Shown here: positions 28,201 to 36,052 of the stretch, one piece after another
How the letters are laid out: the number at the start of each line of letters is the position of its first letter
How positions within the stretch are numbered: the stretch's first letter is position 1
DNA from: Cohnella nanjingensis
GTDB taxonomy: Bacteria; Bacillota; Bacilli; Paenibacillales; Paenibacillaceae
Reading direction: 5' to 3'
NCBI RefSeq assembly: GCF_014212125.1
Contig: NZ_JACJVP010000011.1
Span: forward strand, 248,001-312,000
DNA: 64,000 nt
The notes under the pieces: generated by a model
Told to the model about the DNA's origin: nothing
Database searches by the model: none
The model's input: the letters and a program-made list of their open reading frames with translations, nothing else
Made by a program: the position numbers and the translations under genes

Positions 28201-28283
28201 TACCATGCATCTACGAGCTGCTGTTCTTCCGCAAGTCCCGCCGCCAGCGCGCAGCCGCCGCCCGGCAAGCGGCTGCGGCTTGA
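25278..28283 (+). CDS. RND-family efflux pump (AcrB/SwrC-like)
   Basis: 1001 residues, near the usual 1,020-1,060. The RND plan is visible twice: TM1 then a large extracellular loop (about 30-320), five to six helices (about 325-530), a second extracellular loop (about 555-830) and the final helices (about 835-990). Recognisable stretches are VGRLVDDSIVVIENI (motif with the proton-relay Asp pair) and MPLVFGTSESG. In Bacillus the homolog SwrC exports surfactin. No adaptor gene is adjacent, as is common in Gram-positives. The locus is clearly GC-rich. Start at ATG 25278 with AAGGGGA at 25261-25267. Confidence 0.9.
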   Translation: MKWFIQGAFRNKAAISILVVMVLGLGIFSYFKLPMEFMPESGSPQITVSVIGPGYDAATMESQVTNPLEQALAAVKGKSNAFSTSGDGFSQINIDFGSKTNMKQAKSDVERAVNAVQLPERMSPPYVVQFDTSMIPISFVSLTFADGTTEARKEKLEQQAVDAFHSIGGAGEVQLSGKSLPGVGVFPDAKKLAAKGIPLQALYGVLQGRGVSSSVGQTALDGTVVNLNVSSDLNDIETLKKLPVAGGVALGDVADVRLLEDKESISRLDGKDSLMIVVSKAAASNAVSVGKGVEKTIKQMNEENQDVELKLMMSTSEQVVHSVNSMMREVLMGALFATIVILLFIRSFRATLVTIVSIPLSLALTLYLLDLSNITLNILTLGGVAVAVGRLVDDSIVVIENIFRRLQKESFSASVVIDATKEVSRAITASTLTTVAVFLPMGLLRGSLQSFLLPFALTVAYSLLSSLIVALAVIPFMSARVLRNVSIKEHKPSKRFTAFLHWNLRHKWVPILLAFALLIGSVGVYFNLPKGAIDSSDATNLNVTLEYKPDTPTDQVFENGKKLEAFLMKQEGQEWVSMSMGNSADAAKYGSVQSPTLATYLLQMKKGGNADKIVEAVKAERPNYPGAELNASAGSLGGGGGTNVFVDVSGDDPALLAKTADEVVAKIKPIQDVLKVETNQEEKKTVYTLQVNPSEAKAGDIVSQLQSMLNPVPIGTVRSEGRTLNVSVQPVLAPKSERDLDGLTVLTEAGPKPVSSVAKWVKEEKPTKSYHKDGKSYIRVTAKVDPSQLSVVGGKISQAMNDVKPPSGVNIDVGGASADQSADFSSLFVMMLVSIGIVYLIMVFTFKTLRAPIAILASILFVPIGAVLGLIVSGVTPDFTAIFGVVMLIGIVVTNAIVLIDRVIQNEEKMTIREALLEAAGTRMRPILMTGIATVCAMLPLVFGTSESGSIVSQSLAIVVIGGLVVATLLTLVIVPCIYELLFFRKSRRQRAAAARQAAAA

Positions 28284-28359
28284 ACAGGAATGCCCCAAGA
28301 ACCGAACCTATATTCGATCTTACTCCGTTATCCTTTCACTAGCAGGAGGTTATATGCAG

Positions 28360-29619
28360 ATGAAAAAAATGAGCGTTTTATTGCTTCCCCTTTTCTTGCT
28401 TACGTCGGTTTTCTCTTCCGTTCATGCAGCAGATAAAGCCTTGTCCGTATGGCTGAACGGCGAGCAACTCCAGTTCGGCAAGTCCGCGCCGATCGTAGAA
28501 AAAGGGGTGACGCTCGTCCCGATGCGTTCGCTTCTGGAGAAGCTGGGCGTCAAAGTGAGCTGGAATCAAGCGACTCGTACCGTCAGCGGCGCCAAGGAAG
28601 GTCTCTCTTTGTCCCTTCAAATGGGTAGCACGAAGGCCACTGCGAACGGCAAAACCGTCAAGCTGGATGCTGCGCCAAAGCAAATCCGGAATGTAACGTA
28701 TGTGCCGCTCCGCTTTGTCTCTGAAACGACAGGCTATCAAGTCGACTGGAATCCGTCGCTGCGCCAGGTTCATCTAACCTCCAAGCAGCAATCCGAAGGA
28801 AGCCGCGGCTTTCTGTGGAAGGTAGAGAATAAAGGGAATACGGTGTATCTGCTTGCTTCCATCCATCATGTACCCGAAGGAATGTACCCGCTGCGTCCGG
28901 AAATTGAGAATGCGTTCCAAGCGGCACAATACCTGGGCGTAGAAGTCGACATGTCGACGGTCACTCCCGAACAATTGCAAAAACAGGTATTGGAGCTGGG
29001 CGTTTATCAAGATGGAACAAAGCTGAAGGATCATATCTCCGCAGAAACGTACAAAAAAGCGACAGCATTCCTGAAAGCAAAGGGGATGCCGGAAAACAGC
29101 TTCGATCCCTTCAAGCCGTGGTTCGCCACGCAACAGATCATGAACCTTCAAGTGGCGCAAGAAGGCTATCATCCGGAAGCAGGTATTGACAATTACCTGA
29201 TCGAAAAGGCCAATAAAGCGAAGAAGCCGATCATTTCGCTGGAAACCATGGAATCCCAGATGCAGATGAACAACAACTTCTCCGACGCTCTGCAGGAAAG
29301 GCTGATGCTTCAAAATCTGGATCCCAAATCGGTGACCCCTCCTTCCCCGGATGTAGGGATCGATTATCTGAATCAAATATGGATCGAAGGCGATGATCAA
29401 GATTTGCTTGAATTCACCAAGCCTACCGGCTGGGATGCCGAATATTACAAAGGTCTGGTGTCCGACCGCAATGTCGGAATGGCCGAGAAGATCAAAGGCT
29501 ATTTGAACGGCGATAAAAAAGATACGTATATGGTCGTAGTTGGCATGCTGCATATGCTAAGCGACCAGGGTGTGGTTTCATTGCTGGAGAAGGAAGGCTT
29601 TACGGTGGAAAGACAGTAG
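28360..29619 (+). CDS. Secreted TraB/GumN-family protein with copper-amine-oxidase-N domain
   Basis: About 419 residues. Signal peptide (ends near VHAADK), then a stalk-like copper amine oxidase N-terminal domain (about 30-140; GVTLVPMRSLLEKLG and VTYVPLRFVSE, typical of Paenibacillus surface proteins), then a TraB/PrgY (GumN) domain about 150-419 with VYLLASIHHVPEGMYPL near its start and a conserved GMLHM near its end. ATG 28360 is 9 bases from AGGAGGT; ATG 28354 is only three away. TraB-like proteins are proposed peptidases or signal-degrading enzymes; activity here is inferred only. Confidence 0.8.
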   Translation: MKKMSVLLLPLFLLTSVFSSVHAADKALSVWLNGEQLQFGKSAPIVEKGVTLVPMRSLLEKLGVKVSWNQATRTVSGAKEGLSLSLQMGSTKATANGKTVKLDAAPKQIRNVTYVPLRFVSETTGYQVDWNPSLRQVHLTSKQQSEGSRGFLWKVENKGNTVYLLASIHHVPEGMYPLRPEIENAFQAAQYLGVEVDMSTVTPEQLQKQVLELGVYQDGTKLKDHISAETYKKATAFLKAKGMPENSFDPFKPWFATQQIMNLQVAQEGYHPEAGIDNYLIEKANKAKKPIISLETMESQMQMNNNFSDALQERLMLQNLDPKSVTPPSPDVGIDYLNQIWIEGDDQDLLEFTKPTGWDAEYYKGLVSDRNVGMAEKIKGYLNGDKKDTYMVVVGMLHMLSDQGVVSLLEKEGFTVERQ

Positions 29620-29649
29620 ACGCTAAGATCATCGTCATTCATCACACGG

Positions 29650-29681
29650 CAGGGCTAACCGTTAGGTTGGCCCTGTTTTTT
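29650..29681 (+). terminator. Rho-independent terminator
   Basis: 11-bp stem (29650-29660 with 29665-29675, one G-T pair), 4-base loop and TTTTTT. Ends the TraB-family gene. Confidence 0.85.
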
Positions 29682-29734
29682 ATTAGCCACTGAGCGATCG
29701 GTACGGAATTTGCGATTTCGGACCAAGCATGTCA

Positions 29735-29763
29735 TTGCAAATTAGCATCGAATCGTTTATCAT
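29735..29763 (+). promoter_or_regulatory. Sigma-A-like promoter of the rrf2 gene
   Basis: TTGCAA (29735-29740), 17-base spacer, TATCAT (29758-29763). The putative operator at 29763-29779 covers the expected transcription start. Confidence 0.6.
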
Positions 29764-29779
29764 GGACATTGTGGGTCTA
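29763..29779. promoter_or_regulatory. Putative Rrf2 operator 1
   Basis: Imperfect palindrome TGGAC-N7-GTCTA overlapping the -10/start of the rrf2 promoter. The same 5-7-5 layout recurs at 30307-30323 before the flavoprotein gene. Confidence 0.5.
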
Positions 29780-29813
29780 TATTAATAATAATCTTGGGAG
29801 GGGAGGGGGAAGC

Positions 29814-30284
29814 ATGCAGTTCTCCAAAAGTACAGATTACGCCATGCACGCCTTAATTCATCTGGCTCACTCGGAGCGTCGCCACAACGTCGGAATCAAG
29901 GAATTATCTGCGACACTTGGCGTTTCCGAAAGCTATTTATCCAAAATCATGTCCAAGCTGAGGCAGGATGGAATCGTACGTGCCGTGCCGGGAGTGAACG
30001 GCGGCTACGAGCTGGCGCGGCCGGCCGAACAGATTACTTTTCTTGATGTGATTCAAGTGATTGAAGGAAGACAGCAGCTGTTCGAATGCTCGAATTCGAA
30101 CTCACGGCAGCACGGGATGTTAGCGGAAGAGGGGGCTGCGCGACCAGGAAAAAGCGAATGTTTGGTTGAGAAGGTGATGGACGGGGCGGAGCGGCATCTG
30201 CACCAATACTTGCGGGATCACACGATCCAGTCGGTACTGGATGAGGCTTTCAAGCGTTGCGGTCATGAGGCAAACAAGAAGTGA
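29814..30284 (+). CDS. Rrf2-family transcriptional regulator
   Basis: 156 residues from ATG 29814, behind GGAGGGGAGGGGG. Winged helix-turn-helix about 1-80 (STDYAMHALIHLA, then LGVSESYLSKIMSKLR). Cysteines are Cys92, Cys116 and Cys149; the compact three-Cys iron-sulfur cluster motif of IscR/NsrR is not present, so it may sense thiol oxidation or a small ligand. It heads the unit flavoprotein, DHA2 exporter, methyltransferase, and two matching palindromes suggest it controls itself and the flavoprotein gene. Confidence 0.87.
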   Translation: MQFSKSTDYAMHALIHLAHSERRHNVGIKELSATLGVSESYLSKIMSKLRQDGIVRAVPGVNGGYELARPAEQITFLDVIQVIEGRQQLFECSNSNSRQHGMLAEEGAARPGKSECLVEKVMDGAERHLHQYLRDHTIQSVLDEAFKRCGHEANKK

Positions 30285-30306
30285 TACGCTTCTTGTACTT
30301 TAATTA

Positions 30307-30323
30307 TGGATATTATAGATCTA
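30307..30323. promoter_or_regulatory. Putative Rrf2 operator 2
   Basis: TGGAT-N7-ATCTA, with the layout of operator 1; the 19-base windows share 14 positions. It lies between the rrf2 stop and the flavoprotein start, where it could block an internal promoter or elongation. Confidence 0.5.
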
Positions 30324-30340
30324 TGGAGGATGATATAAAA

Positions 30341-31258
30341 ATGACAAAACAACTTCTCGATGTGGTGATTATTGGCGGCGGACCGGCCGGGTTGAACGCC
30401 GCCCTCGTGCTGGGGAGGGCGAGGAAAAATGTAGCGGTCATCGATGAAGGCCGTCCTCGCAACGCGGTGACTCGCGAGACCCACGGATTTCTCACCCGCG
30501 ACGGGATCAGTCCGAGCGAGTTTCGGCGAATGGCGAAGGAAGAGATCGGCGCCTATCCCTCCGTATCATTCGTGGCGGATACGGCGGTGTCGATCGTGGG
30601 AACCGACGGCCGGTTTCAAATGGAGACTGAGCAAGGACAAACTTTTGCAAGCAAAAAAGTATTGTTTGCCGTCGGCATGAAGGATCGGCCGCTCGACATT
30701 CCGGGACTGGCGGAGGTATACGGGAAAAGCGCCTTTGTCTGTCCGTATTGCGACGGCTGGGAGTTAAGGGATCAGCCGCTTGTCATCATTAATAAGGGGG
30801 CTGAGCTTATGCATTTCGCTCCGCTCATATCCGGATGGACGAACCGTTTTACCGTCTGCACGAACGGACCCGATGAGCTCACGGATGCCGAGCGCGAGGA
30901 GCTCCGGCAGCATCAAGTGCCTCTGTTCGACTCGCCGATCCGGCACATTGACTCTAGCGACGGGATCGTGCGGCAAGTCGTTCTTGAAGACGGGACGACC
31001 GTTCCATGCAGGGGGATTTTTTTCAAACCGGAGCTGGTTACGGGATCGGAATTGCTGCGAATGATCGGATGCGAGATCACGGAATGGGGGGCGGTCGTCG
31101 TCGATAACTTGGGGAAAACGAACGTTCCGGGCGTCTATAGCGCCGGGGATGCGGCATCGCGAATGCATCAGGCTATTGCAGCCGCCTCTATGGGCGCGTT
31201 GGCCGCCGCGGCCATCAACAATGAGCTAAATACAGAGGCTTGGGGGAGAAACGGATGA
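30341..31258 (+). CDS. Thioredoxin-reductase-like NAD(P)/FAD oxidoreductase
   Basis: 305 residues from ATG 30341, with GGAGGA at 30325-30330. FAD-binding GGGPAG at 12-17, a redox-type motif CPYCDGWE (Cys134, Cys137) where thioredoxin reductase has CATC, and the C-terminal FAD motif GVYSAGDAA. This subgroup is often encoded beside Rrf2 or other redox regulators; the physiological acceptor is unknown. The stop overlaps the start of the exporter gene (ATGA). Confidence 0.87.
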   Translation: MTKQLLDVVIIGGGPAGLNAALVLGRARKNVAVIDEGRPRNAVTRETHGFLTRDGISPSEFRRMAKEEIGAYPSVSFVADTAVSIVGTDGRFQMETEQGQTFASKKVLFAVGMKDRPLDIPGLAEVYGKSAFVCPYCDGWELRDQPLVIINKGAELMHFAPLISGWTNRFTVCTNGPDELTDAEREELRQHQVPLFDSPIRHIDSSDGIVRQVVLEDGTTVPCRGIFFKPELVTGSELLRMIGCEITEWGAVVVDNLGKTNVPGVYSAGDAASRMHQAIAAASMGALAAAAINNELNTEAWGRNG

Positions 31259-32697
31259 TCGATTTGAACAATATCAAGCGCGGTCCGATCATGTTTGCTC
31301 TGATTATCGGCATGTTCGTCGCCGCTTTGAACGAAACGCTAATGGGCAATGCCCTTCCCGAATTGATGAAATCGTTCGGCGTGTCTGCGGCGACGGCCCA
31401 GTGGCTTTCCACCGCCTACATGCTCGTCGTTGGCGTGCTCGTTCCGGTGACGGCCATTCTGCAGCAATGGTTCACGACCCGGCAAATTTTTCTGTCGGCG
31501 ATGAGTCTGTTTTTCGTCGGTACGGTCACTTCAGCGGTGTCGCCGGAATTCAGCGTGCTGCTGGTCGGGCGGATTATTCAGGCGATAGGAACCGGCATGC
31601 TGCTGCCGCTTGTCATGAACGTAATCATGACCATTTATCCGCCGGAAAAGCGCGGAGGCGCAATGGGGATGTTAGGGCTCGTCGTCATGTTCGCGCCGGC
31701 GATTGGTCCGACGATATCGGGTTTAATCGTTGACGGGCTTTCATGGCGCTGGCTGTTTTACCTTGTAACACCGTTTGCGCTGATCTCTATTATGATAGGC
31801 GCCGTTGTCTTGAAAAACGTGTCGGAAGTCACCAAACCGCGAGTGGACCTCTTATCTATCGTGTTGTCGACGATCGGTTTCGGCGGAATCGTCTATGGGT
31901 TCAGCAGTGCCGGCGAACACGGTTGGTCGGAACCGGCAGTCGTCTGGACGATTGCCGCGGGCGGGGTTTCCTTGTTGCTGTTCGTTTGGAGGCAGCTATT
32001 GTTGAAGCAGCCTGTCATGGATTTACGGGCGTTTCGGTATCCGACATTTGCGCTTGTCGCGGTGTTGCTGTTTGTGCTTATGATGACATTTTTCTCATCG
32101 GCGATCATGCTTCCGATGTTTATGCAGGGCGTGCTTATGATAACGGCTTTCAAGTCGGGTTTGGTCCTCCTTCCCGGCGGGATTGTGAACGGGTTCATGG
32201 CCCCGGTCTCAGGCAAGCTGTTTGACAAGTTTGGGCCTCGCGTTCTGGTCATCCCGGGACTGGCCGTTGCCGTCGTCTCGTTGTGGCAATTCACCCGATT
32301 CGACGAAGCGACGAGCACCGGCTTCCTCGTCGCCGTTCACATCGCGCTGATGATCGGCATCGCGCTAGTCATGATGCCTGCACAGACAGCCGGGCTCAAC
32401 CAGCTGCCAAGCCATCTGCATCCGCACGGGACGGCGATCTTGAATACGCTGCAGCAGGTGTCCGGCGCAATCGGTACTGCCCTGTATATTAGTATTATGT
32501 CAGGCGGACAGAAGCGGTACTTGAGCGGAGCGAGCGATCCGCAGGCTCCGGCGGAAATCGTCAAAGGACTCGCATCCGGTATCAACAACGCGTTCTGGTT
32601 CGGCGTCATCGTCGCGCTCGTTGCGCTCGTACTCGGTCTCTTTCTCCGTAAGGGGAAATCGCCGGAACATGAACAGGTGGAACAGGCGACAGGATGA
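31255..32697 (+). CDS. DHA2-family MFS drug exporter (EmrB/QacA type)
   Basis: 480 residues with about 14 membrane helices. Helix 1 contains the family pattern FVAALNETLMGNALPEL, and motif C-like Gly/Pro residues lie in MFAPAIGPTISG. The ATG at 31255 overlaps the previous stop, so it is translationally coupled to the flavoprotein. Export of a toxic or redox-active compound would fit an operon under a stress-type regulator; substrate unknown. Confidence 0.88.
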   Translation: MIDLNNIKRGPIMFALIIGMFVAALNETLMGNALPELMKSFGVSAATAQWLSTAYMLVVGVLVPVTAILQQWFTTRQIFLSAMSLFFVGTVTSAVSPEFSVLLVGRIIQAIGTGMLLPLVMNVIMTIYPPEKRGGAMGMLGLVVMFAPAIGPTISGLIVDGLSWRWLFYLVTPFALISIMIGAVVLKNVSEVTKPRVDLLSIVLSTIGFGGIVYGFSSAGEHGWSEPAVVWTIAAGGVSLLLFVWRQLLLKQPVMDLRAFRYPTFALVAVLLFVLMMTFFSSAIMLPMFMQGVLMITAFKSGLVLLPGGIVNGFMAPVSGKLFDKFGPRVLVIPGLAVAVVSLWQFTRFDEATSTGFLVAVHIALMIGIALVMMPAQTAGLNQLPSHLHPHGTAILNTLQQVSGAIGTALYISIMSGGQKRYLSGASDPQAPAEIVKGLASGINNAFWFGVIVALVALVLGLFLRKGKSPEHEQVEQATG

Positions 32698-32748
32698 ATC
32701 AGGCCGTTCGTTTAGGGGAATCCAAAAACCATAAGGAAAGCGTGGGGA

Positions 32749-33639
32749 ATGCTCATGAACGATTTTTTTAATGCAGCCCTATGGGAAAAAGCGTGGAAAG
32801 ACGAGTCCGATTTGAAAATCGACAGGATGAAAAAGAATGGAATCGATCCTACCCGATCTTTTGATCATAAGGCCAAGACGTTCAACGAACAATCGTTCAG
32901 CGAAGAGGGAAGAAAACGAACCAAACGAATCATGAACTGGCTGGAAGGCCAAGGGATTGAATTCGAAAACGCCTCCGTTTTGGATATTGGCGCCGCCTCG
33001 GGCGTGTTCTCGGTGCCGTTTGCGGAGCGAGGGTCCCGAGTAACGGCCGTAGAAACCTCTCCCCCGCTGATCGAATTGCTGGAAGAAAACATCTCGAACT
33101 TTGCCGAAGACCAGGTGAAGATTGTACCCGTGCCGTTTGAAGAAATTGACGTAGAGGCCAAGGGCTGGAACCGGGCCTTCGATCTCGTCTTTGTCTCGAT
33201 GAGCCCGGTCATTCACAATTGGGAGAGCGTGGAGAAGGTGCTCCAGTGCGCTCGGAAGTATTGTTATATCAGCATGCCGGTAGTTCCTACGGAGCACAGC
33301 CTAGTGAGCGAGATTTGGCCGCTCGTCACCGGTCAACCCTATCGTTCGAAACTTACGGAAATGGGATATTTGCTGCATCTGCTGTATCTGAAAGGTTATG
33401 CATACGAATCGCTGATCACGCGGGAAGCGAAAACGACGGAAGTCTCCAGAGAAGCGGCGTTGCAGGAAGCGATGACTTGGCTTGGCCATCACCGACTGCC
33501 TGTTGACGAGCGGAATCGGAATATCATCGCCGACTATTTGGAGCAAGCCTATCCGTCCGGCAAAGTCGTCATCCAAGAGGGCGGACGTTTTGGCAAAGTC
33601 CTGATTCGATTGCAGGACTTACAGGCGTTAACGAGATGA
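32749..33639 (+). CDS. Class I SAM-dependent methyltransferase
   Basis: 296 residues. SAM-binding motif I is ASVLDIGAASGVFSVPF, followed by an acidic residue at the end of beta-2 (VTAVETS); a DLVFVSMSPVIHNW stretch corresponds to the motif IV region. The substrate is not evident. ATG 32749 has a modest AAGGA site; ATG 32755 is an alternative. It follows the exporter by 51 bases on the same strand and may belong to the same unit. Confidence 0.82.
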   Translation: MLMNDFFNAALWEKAWKDESDLKIDRMKKNGIDPTRSFDHKAKTFNEQSFSEEGRKRTKRIMNWLEGQGIEFENASVLDIGAASGVFSVPFAERGSRVTAVETSPPLIELLEENISNFAEDQVKIVPVPFEEIDVEAKGWNRAFDLVFVSMSPVIHNWESVEKVLQCARKYCYISMPVVPTEHSLVSEIWPLVTGQPYRSKLTEMGYLLHLLYLKGYAYESLITREAKTTEVSREAALQEAMTWLGHHRLPVDERNRNIIADYLEQAYPSGKVVIQEGGRFGKVLIRLQDLQALTR

Positions 33640-33680
33640 TGATCCGGCCGACTCGGTTCGATTGGGCGTAAACTTATCGA

Positions 33681-33720
33681 TTGTGGACAAGGGATGGCGT
33701 GCCATCCCAAGCCCACGATT
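33681..33720. other. Nested hairpin between convergent genes
   Basis: Perfect 8-bp inner stem (33691-33698 with 33701-33708) flanked by partly paired arms (ATTGTGG / CCACGAT). No clear T-run, but its location between convergent genes suggests a termination role. Confidence 0.4.
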
Positions 33721-33754
33721 GCCTCGATTCAATGTCCTATTTTGCTGTTTCCAA

Positions 33755-34345
33755 TCACTCTAATTCCGGGGGGATACGATGTTGATGCTTATGCTGCATC
33801 ACTTCGTTAAAGAGGTTTTCCTCTTGTTTTTGTTGCTTTGGCGGCTGAACCGAATGCAAGGAAGCGAATAACTTTTCAAGATCTCCAAGCGTTACGGGTT
33901 GTGCGTGTTTCGCCCATTCATAGCCCAATTGGCCGCTTATTTCGATGGTGGCGGTCTTGAGATCGCGGAAGGAAGATATGCCGTTTTCTCTTAATTTCGC
34001 TTCTAATTGATCGACGGACAAACGCAGCTTCTTTAGGTTCGCTTCGACAATTTTCCCGTTTTGAATCACGACTGTCGCTTTCCCCATAAACCATCGTTCA
34101 ACCCAATCGAACTTGATCGACAGATACTGAACCGCGAGCAGAAGGGCTACGAAAACGCTTAACGTAATCGCCGTCTCCCATAGCCCGTCTTCCGCCACGG
34201 CGTGGCCGATCACGGAGGCCATGGCCAGGAGGGTAATAATTTCGAGCCCCGTCATTTCCCCGATGGTTTTTTTGCCGGTAATCCGCAGCAGACAGAATCC
34301 GAAGAACAGGATGATTACCGCTTCCCATATAAATTTGAAGTCCAT
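33755..34345 (-). CDS. YetF/DUF421-family membrane protein
   Basis: 196 residues. Three N-terminal membrane helices (about 5-80; FGFCLLRITGKKTIGEMTG is the family signature) and a C-terminal cytoplasmic YetF domain (about 85-165) with FMGKATVVIQNGKI. AAAGGAG lies seven bases before ATG 34345. Some YetF-type proteins in spore-formers are involved in spore membranes or germination; the function here is unknown. Convergent with the methyltransferase gene. Confidence 0.85.
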   Translation of the reverse strand: MDFKFIWEAVIILFFGFCLLRITGKKTIGEMTGLEIITLLAMASVIGHAVAEDGLWETAITLSVFVALLLAVQYLSIKFDWVERWFMGKATVVIQNGKIVEANLKKLRLSVDQLEAKLRENGISSFRDLKTATIEISGQLGYEWAKHAQPVTLGDLEKLFASLHSVQPPKQQKQEENLFNEVMQHKHQHRIPPELE

Positions 34346-34369
34346 GATGTCTCCTTTAAGTTACAGTAT

Positions 34370-35533
34370 CTACTTTACCTTGACGACAAGAGTCGGGTCG
34401 ACATCCTGAATGGAGCTTCGACCGGAAATGGCCAACTGCAACTCTGTCTCGGCGATCAAGTTTTGCAGGACTTCCTTTACGCCGGTTTCGCCTGCAACGG
34501 CCAAAGCATAGGCATAAGGGCGTCCGACAAGAACGGCCGACGCTCCGAGGGCGATGGCTTTGAGAATATCGGCGCCCCTGCGAATACCGCTGTCCAGCAA
34601 TAAGGGAACTTTGCCGTGCACCGCTTCGCTGATCGACGGCAAGGCGTCTAAAGTCGCGATGGCTCCATCGAGTTGGCGGCCCCCATGATTCGAAACGACG
34701 ATTCCGTCTACGCCATGCGATAAAGCCATAATGGCATCGTCGGGATGCGTAATTCCTTTTATTAGGAGAGGAAGCTTGGTTTGCTGGCGTATAAAGTCGA
34801 GTTCCTTCCAAGTGAAACAAGTGTTGTTTCCTTCTTGTAAGGCCTTTAAAACAGCCGCTTTGATGTTTTGATCCGGCGGCTCCTTGAGGATGGAGCGAAA
34901 TACAGGATCCGTAAAGTAATTTCCCATTCCTTGCCCCGTAAGGAAGGGTAAATAAGCGTTGTGCAAATCGGTTTCGCGCCAACCGAGCAAGGTCGAATCC
35001 ACGGTTACAACAATAGCCGAGAATCCCGCAGCTTCCGCGCGGCGAATCAAACTAACGGTCAAATCATGATTTTTCGGGGGATAAAGTTGAAACCACCGAA
35101 TGCCGCCCCCCATTGCATCAGCCACTTGTTCCAATGGAATGCTGGATACATTGCTAAGAATATAAGGCACGCCGAGCTTCGCAGCCGCTTTGGCGGGAGC
35201 CCGTTCGCCTTCGGGATGGAGTATCGTATTTACGCCGATGGGCGCCAATAAGAGCGGAACCGGAATTGTGATGCCGAATAGGCTCGACGACAGGTCACAA
35301 TTGGAAATATTGCAGCAGACTCTTGGCCGAAGACGGTAAGATTGAAATGCTTCCACGTTGCCCCGATTCGTGTCTCCGGCTCCTGCCGCTCCATGAACGT
35401 AACCGAAAGGCGCCGCGGCAAGAAGTTCTTTGGCTCGTTGTTCCCATTCCTGAAACGATACCGGCAACAGTTTGGCCGCATCGTCTCCGGACTTATACAT
35501 ATCCATCTGAATCTGTTCACTATGAAACGTCAT
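34370..35533 (-). CDS. FMN-dependent alpha-hydroxy-acid oxidase (lactate oxidase/monooxygenase-like)
   Basis: 387 residues, TIM-barrel FMN enzyme. Typical stretches are PLLLAPIGVNTI, an FMN-site WFQLYPP, VTVDSTLLGWRETD, and the catalytic-His motif VVSNHGGRQLDG followed by LLLDSGIRRGAD. The N-terminal HGAAGAGDTNRGNV resembles lactate 2-monooxygenases. Expected reaction: oxidation of lactate or a similar 2-hydroxy acid using FMN. GGAGG precedes ATG 35533. Its link to the lar operon at 59-61 kb (lactate racemase cofactor) is only suggestive. Confidence 0.87.
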   Translation of the reverse strand: MTFHSEQIQMDMYKSGDDAAKLLPVSFQEWEQRAKELLAAAPFGYVHGAAGAGDTNRGNVEAFQSYRLRPRVCCNISNCDLSSSLFGITIPVPLLLAPIGVNTILHPEGERAPAKAAAKLGVPYILSNVSSIPLEQVADAMGGGIRWFQLYPPKNHDLTVSLIRRAEAAGFSAIVVTVDSTLLGWRETDLHNAYLPFLTGQGMGNYFTDPVFRSILKEPPDQNIKAAVLKALQEGNNTCFTWKELDFIRQQTKLPLLIKGITHPDDAIMALSHGVDGIVVSNHGGRQLDGAIATLDALPSISEAVHGKVPLLLDSGIRRGADILKAIALGASAVLVGRPYAYALAVAGETGVKEVLQNLIAETELQLAISGRSSIQDVDPTLVVKVK

Positions 35534-35965
35534 AATACCTCCAGATACATAAGAAGATGTCTAACACTAAACAGTTCTCCCCCTCCTGCATTCCTTTTAA
35601 ACGTTTTTCGAAAAAACGGAATGATGACGAAAGATGTCATGCTCGACGGGGTGTCGATCGGCACGGCAGAGAGGGGGTTGGTCTCAATCCGTGAAATACT
35701 TGGCGAGAACGGGCGCAAGCGCCGCCGGTTTAACGATGTGCGTCCGGGCGTCCAGATGCTCGAACCTGGTGAGCGACGACGACATTATCCGCTGTTCCAG
35801 CATAAATACAGCGCCAACTTTCTGTTCACGCTCTGGAAGCGAATCCGAAAGTATGGCGTTTTTTGAACAGGGATTACGCAATATGTGGACGACCTGCTGC
35901 AAAGCCGCACGGCCCGCACCATGCTCGCAGAAATGTCTCAAATCAAATTCAATACCTTTTTCGTA
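35534..35965. other. Non-coding or decayed stretch upstream of the SLH gene
   Basis: No frame here has a recognisable family, a credible ribosome site and a start together. A leftward open stretch (about 35684-35941) looks protein-like in composition but I cannot assign it. It may be a worn-down gene. Confidence 0.3.
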
Positions 35966-35995
35966 TTGACATAATACAAATTCTAAAGATATATT
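35966..35995 (+). promoter_or_regulatory. Sigma-A-like promoter of the SLH surface-protein gene
   Basis: Consensus TTGACA (35966-35971), 18-base spacer, TATATT (35990-35995). The gene start is about 55 bases downstream. Confidence 0.65.
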
Positions 35996-36052
35996 TTGTT
36001 ATAAGATAATATGTTATTCTTAGTAGTGATTTCATCCTTATGGAGGCGTGTG

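Noticed and set aside
25911-28298. Very long leftward open frame (795 codons) opposite the RND gene
   Set aside because: It is a shadow of GC-rich third codon positions, with an Asp/His/Arg-rich, non-protein-like composition and no ribosome site.
35997-36004. Half-site similar to the GntR-type operator before the SLH gene
   Set aside because: Only one half matches; too weak in AT-rich DNA to claim shared regulation.
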